From contig JARLHX010000386.1 of assembly GCA_031292035.1 (NCBI GenBank), positions 1 to 6,832 of the forward strand: DNA of 6,832 nt, given 5' to 3'. Origin of the DNA: Negativicutes bacterium (GTDB lineage: Bacteria; Bacillota_C; Negativicutes; Sporomusales_B; JARLHX01). Positions 5,579 to 6,832 of the stretch are shown piece after piece; the stretch's first letter is position 1, and each line of letters opens with the position of its first letter. The notes below the pieces were generated by a model. It did no database searches, was not told the origin of the DNA, and worked only from the letters and a program-made list of their open reading frames with translations. The position numbers were made by a program, and so were the translations under genes.

Positions 5579-6586
5579 ATGGATACTCCCCTCTCCCTCC
5601 CCGCTGAGATTTCTTGCATCCCGCTGCCGCTGCCCAATAACCCGCTCGGTACGGTCAATGTTTATTTGATTAAAACCGCCGACGGCTGTCTGCTGGTGGA
5701 TGCCGGTTGGAACACCGAGGAGGCCTACCAGGCCTTGCTCAAAGGCTTTGAAAGGGCCGGCGTCTCTTTGGCGGATTTGCGCATCCTGTTTATCACGCAT
5801 ACGCACCCGGACCATTTTGGCCTGGCCGGGCGGTTGCAGCAGGAGACGCACGCCCAGGTTCTTTTACATCCGGCCGAGAGTATCTGGATCGACCAGCAGC
5901 GCAGCTTTGGCACACGGCTTATTTCGGACGGCGCCAGCTGGTTGGCCCAAAATGGTTTCCCGCTGGATGACCTGGCAACTCTCAGGCAAACTTTACCCGC
6001 CCTGGGGCGCTCTCAGGCCGTCGCTAAGATTGACCGGTTGGTGCAAGATGGGGAGCACCTCCGGTTGGCTGAGTTTGAGCTGGAGGCTGTCTGGACGCCG
6101 GGCCATGCCCCCGGGCATTTGTGCCTGTATGACCGGCAGCGACAGATGCTTTTCTCAGGCGATCACGTTTTGCCTAACATAACCCCCAATATCGGATTTT
6201 CGATGGCTCCGGGCAGCAACCCGCTGGCCGATTATCTGGCGGCCTTGAAGAAGGTGGCGGCGCTGCCGGCGCGCCTGGTGCTGCCGGCGCACGGCGACGT
6301 CTTTTCCGACCTGCCCGGACGGGTGAGGGAGATCGAGCAGCACCACGCGAATCGCCTGAGCCTGATGCTGGCCGCCATCCATGAGGGCGATAAAAACGCC
6401 TACCAGGTGGCGGCGTCGGTGCCATGGACAGAAGGCGCCATCTCGCTGATGGAGCTGGATACTGTATCCAAATTTTTTGCAGTGGCTGAAACCAGCGCTC
6501 ATCTCGAGCTGCTGGTCAGCCGGGGCAGCGTCACCAAGGCCCAGCAGGACGGCACGATCCAGTATTCAATCCGGCGCGGAGGATGA
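5579..6586 (+). CDS. Metallo-beta-lactamase-fold hydrolase with C-terminal winged-helix-like region
   Basis: Predicted cytoplasmic zinc-dependent hydrolase of 335 residues (no signal peptide) in the glyoxalase II/LACTB2-like branch. All seven expected metal ligands are visible: H74, H76, D78 and H79 in ITHTHPDHFG, H176 in TPGHAPGH, D195 in FSGDH and H238 in LPAHGD. Upstream is the usual strand VNVYLIKTADGCLLVDAGW (26-44). Residues about 247-335 are helical with a final small beta part (LLVSRGSVTKAQQDGTIQYS), like the C-terminal winged-helix region of LACTB2-type members. Substrate classes include thioesters, lactones and nucleic acids, and cannot be told apart here; the TPGHxPGH loop makes thioester or lactone hydrolysis more likely than beta-lactam hydrolysis. 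The ATG at 5579 follows TTGGGG at 5561-5566 at a long 12-nt spacing, so translation may be modest. It lies 9 nt after the RHS relic. The next gene starts 4 nt after its stop. Confidence 0.93.
   Translation: MDTPLSLPAEISCIPLPLPNNPLGTVNVYLIKTADGCLLVDAGWNTEEAYQALLKGFERAGVSLADLRILFITHTHPDHFGLAGRLQQETHAQVLLHPAESIWIDQQRSFGTRLISDGASWLAQNGFPLDDLATLRQTLPALGRSQAVAKIDRLVQDGEHLRLAEFELEAVWTPGHAPGHLCLYDRQRQMLFSGDHVLPNITPNIGFSMAPGSNPLADYLAALKKVAALPARLVLPAHGDVFSDLPGRVREIEQHHANRLSLMLAAIHEGDKNAYQVAASVPWTEGAISLMELDTVSKFFAVAETSAHLELLVSRGSVTKAQQDGTIQYSIRRGG
6578..6582 (+). promoter_or_regulatory. Ribosome binding site of the YciI-like gene
   Basis: GGAGG inside the last codons of the hydrolase gene, eight nt before the ATG at 6591. 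It is strong and well spaced, and supports both that start and co-translation with the hydrolase. Confidence 0.8.
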
Positions 6587-6590
6587 GGTA

Positions 6591-6832
6591 ATGGCGGAAA
6601 TTAGCGATGAGTATATGCGGCAAATGCTCTCAACCACCAAGAGCTACAGCCTGGTTATTTTGAAGGCCACGCCCAAGAGGGGTGAGCCCGGGGCGGATAA
6701 GATCGTCTGGGAGCACGGCCGGCGCAACTTTTCTCTGCGGGCGGATGGGCTGCTGGTCATTGTTTGCCCCATGACCGATGAGGGCGAGGTGCGGGGAGTC
6801 AGCATCTTCAACGCCAGCGTCGAGGAAAGCAA
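6591..6832 (+). CDS. YciI-like small protein, N-terminal part (3' end cut by window)
   Basis: The frame from the ATG stays open to the last base (80 complete codons). The visible part reads MAEISDEYMRQMLSTTKSYS at the start and has a central HGRRNFSLRADGLLVIVCPM (about 44-63), followed by DEGEVRGVSIFNASVEES. The pattern H-x-x-x-x-x-x-L-x-x-x-G, then a strand, then G-x-x-R-G-x-x-I-F-x-A-x-S-x-E-E is typical of YciI/dimeric alpha-beta barrel proteins, small homodimers of mostly unknown role. A strong GGAGG precedes the start and only 4 nt separate it from the hydrolase stop, so the two genes form an operon. The C-terminal end is not seen. Family assignment is by pattern and fairly likely. Confidence 0.75.
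   Translation, partial: MAEISDEYMRQMLSTTKSYSLVILKATPKRGEPGADKIVWEHGRRNFSLRADGLLVIVCPMTDEGEVRGVSIFNASVEES

Noticed and set aside
5441..5851. Minus-strand open frame of 136 codons across the RHS relic and the hydrolase start
   Set aside because: It overlaps the catalytic HxHxDH region of a clear hydrolase gene, and its translation resembles no family I know.
6155..6502. Minus-strand open frame of 115 codons inside the hydrolase gene
   Set aside because: It is a reverse-frame shadow of conserved coding sequence, with low-complexity Arg/Gln/His composition.
1..6832. CRISPR array, tRNA or rRNA genes
   Set aside because: No regularly spaced repeats, tRNA cloverleaf-like segments or rRNA-like stretches were recognised on either strand.

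Overview
This window looks like chromosomal DNA from an uncultured or environmental bacterium, most plausibly a Chloroflexota (Anaerolineae-like) lineage. That placement is an inference: it rests on the style of the MacB-type efflux proteins with a lipoprotein adaptor, a zinc-ribbon membrane protein, an RHS core remnant and REP-like palindromes ending in CCCAACCTAC. No rRNA or marker gene confirms it. All genes seen are on the + strand.

Positions 1-3019 hold a compact, GC-rich operon for a MacAB-type ABC export system: the C-terminal part of an FtsX/MacB-fold permease (cut by the window start), its ATPase, and a HlyD/MacA-type adaptor lipoprotein. The spacing is 36 nt between the first two genes and 1 nt between the last two. 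The proteins would work as one complex: the ATPase drives shape changes in the permease, and the adaptor, anchored by its lipid, extends the pump outside the membrane. Gene order (permease, ATPase, adaptor) is the reverse of the common macA-macB order.

Positions 3111-3731 encode a small membrane protein with an N-terminal zinc ribbon, two membrane segments and a DUF3592-like C-terminal domain.

Positions 3732-5310 form a visibly more A/T-rich accessory stretch. It starts with a REP-like palindrome, followed by a well-formed promoter (TTGGGA-17-TATAAT) that places the predicted transcript start on the ATG of a MNT-type nucleotidyltransferase gene. That gene overlaps a HEPN gene by 20 nt, giving a MNT-HEPN toxin-antitoxin-like pair. 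A second palindrome with shared sequence lies just after the pair. A DUF4304 gene follows and ends in a convincing intrinsic terminator.

Positions 5318-5569 are a relic of an RHS/YD-repeat protein core that lacks the rest of the toxin-delivery protein. Together with the DUF4304 gene it suggests the debris of a polymorphic toxin locus.

Positions 5579-6832 return to GC-rich housekeeping-type sequence: a complete metallo-beta-lactamase-fold hydrolase with all expected metal ligands and a C-terminal helical/winged-helix region, closely followed (4 nt, strong ribosome binding site) by the start of a YciI-like small protein that runs off the window.
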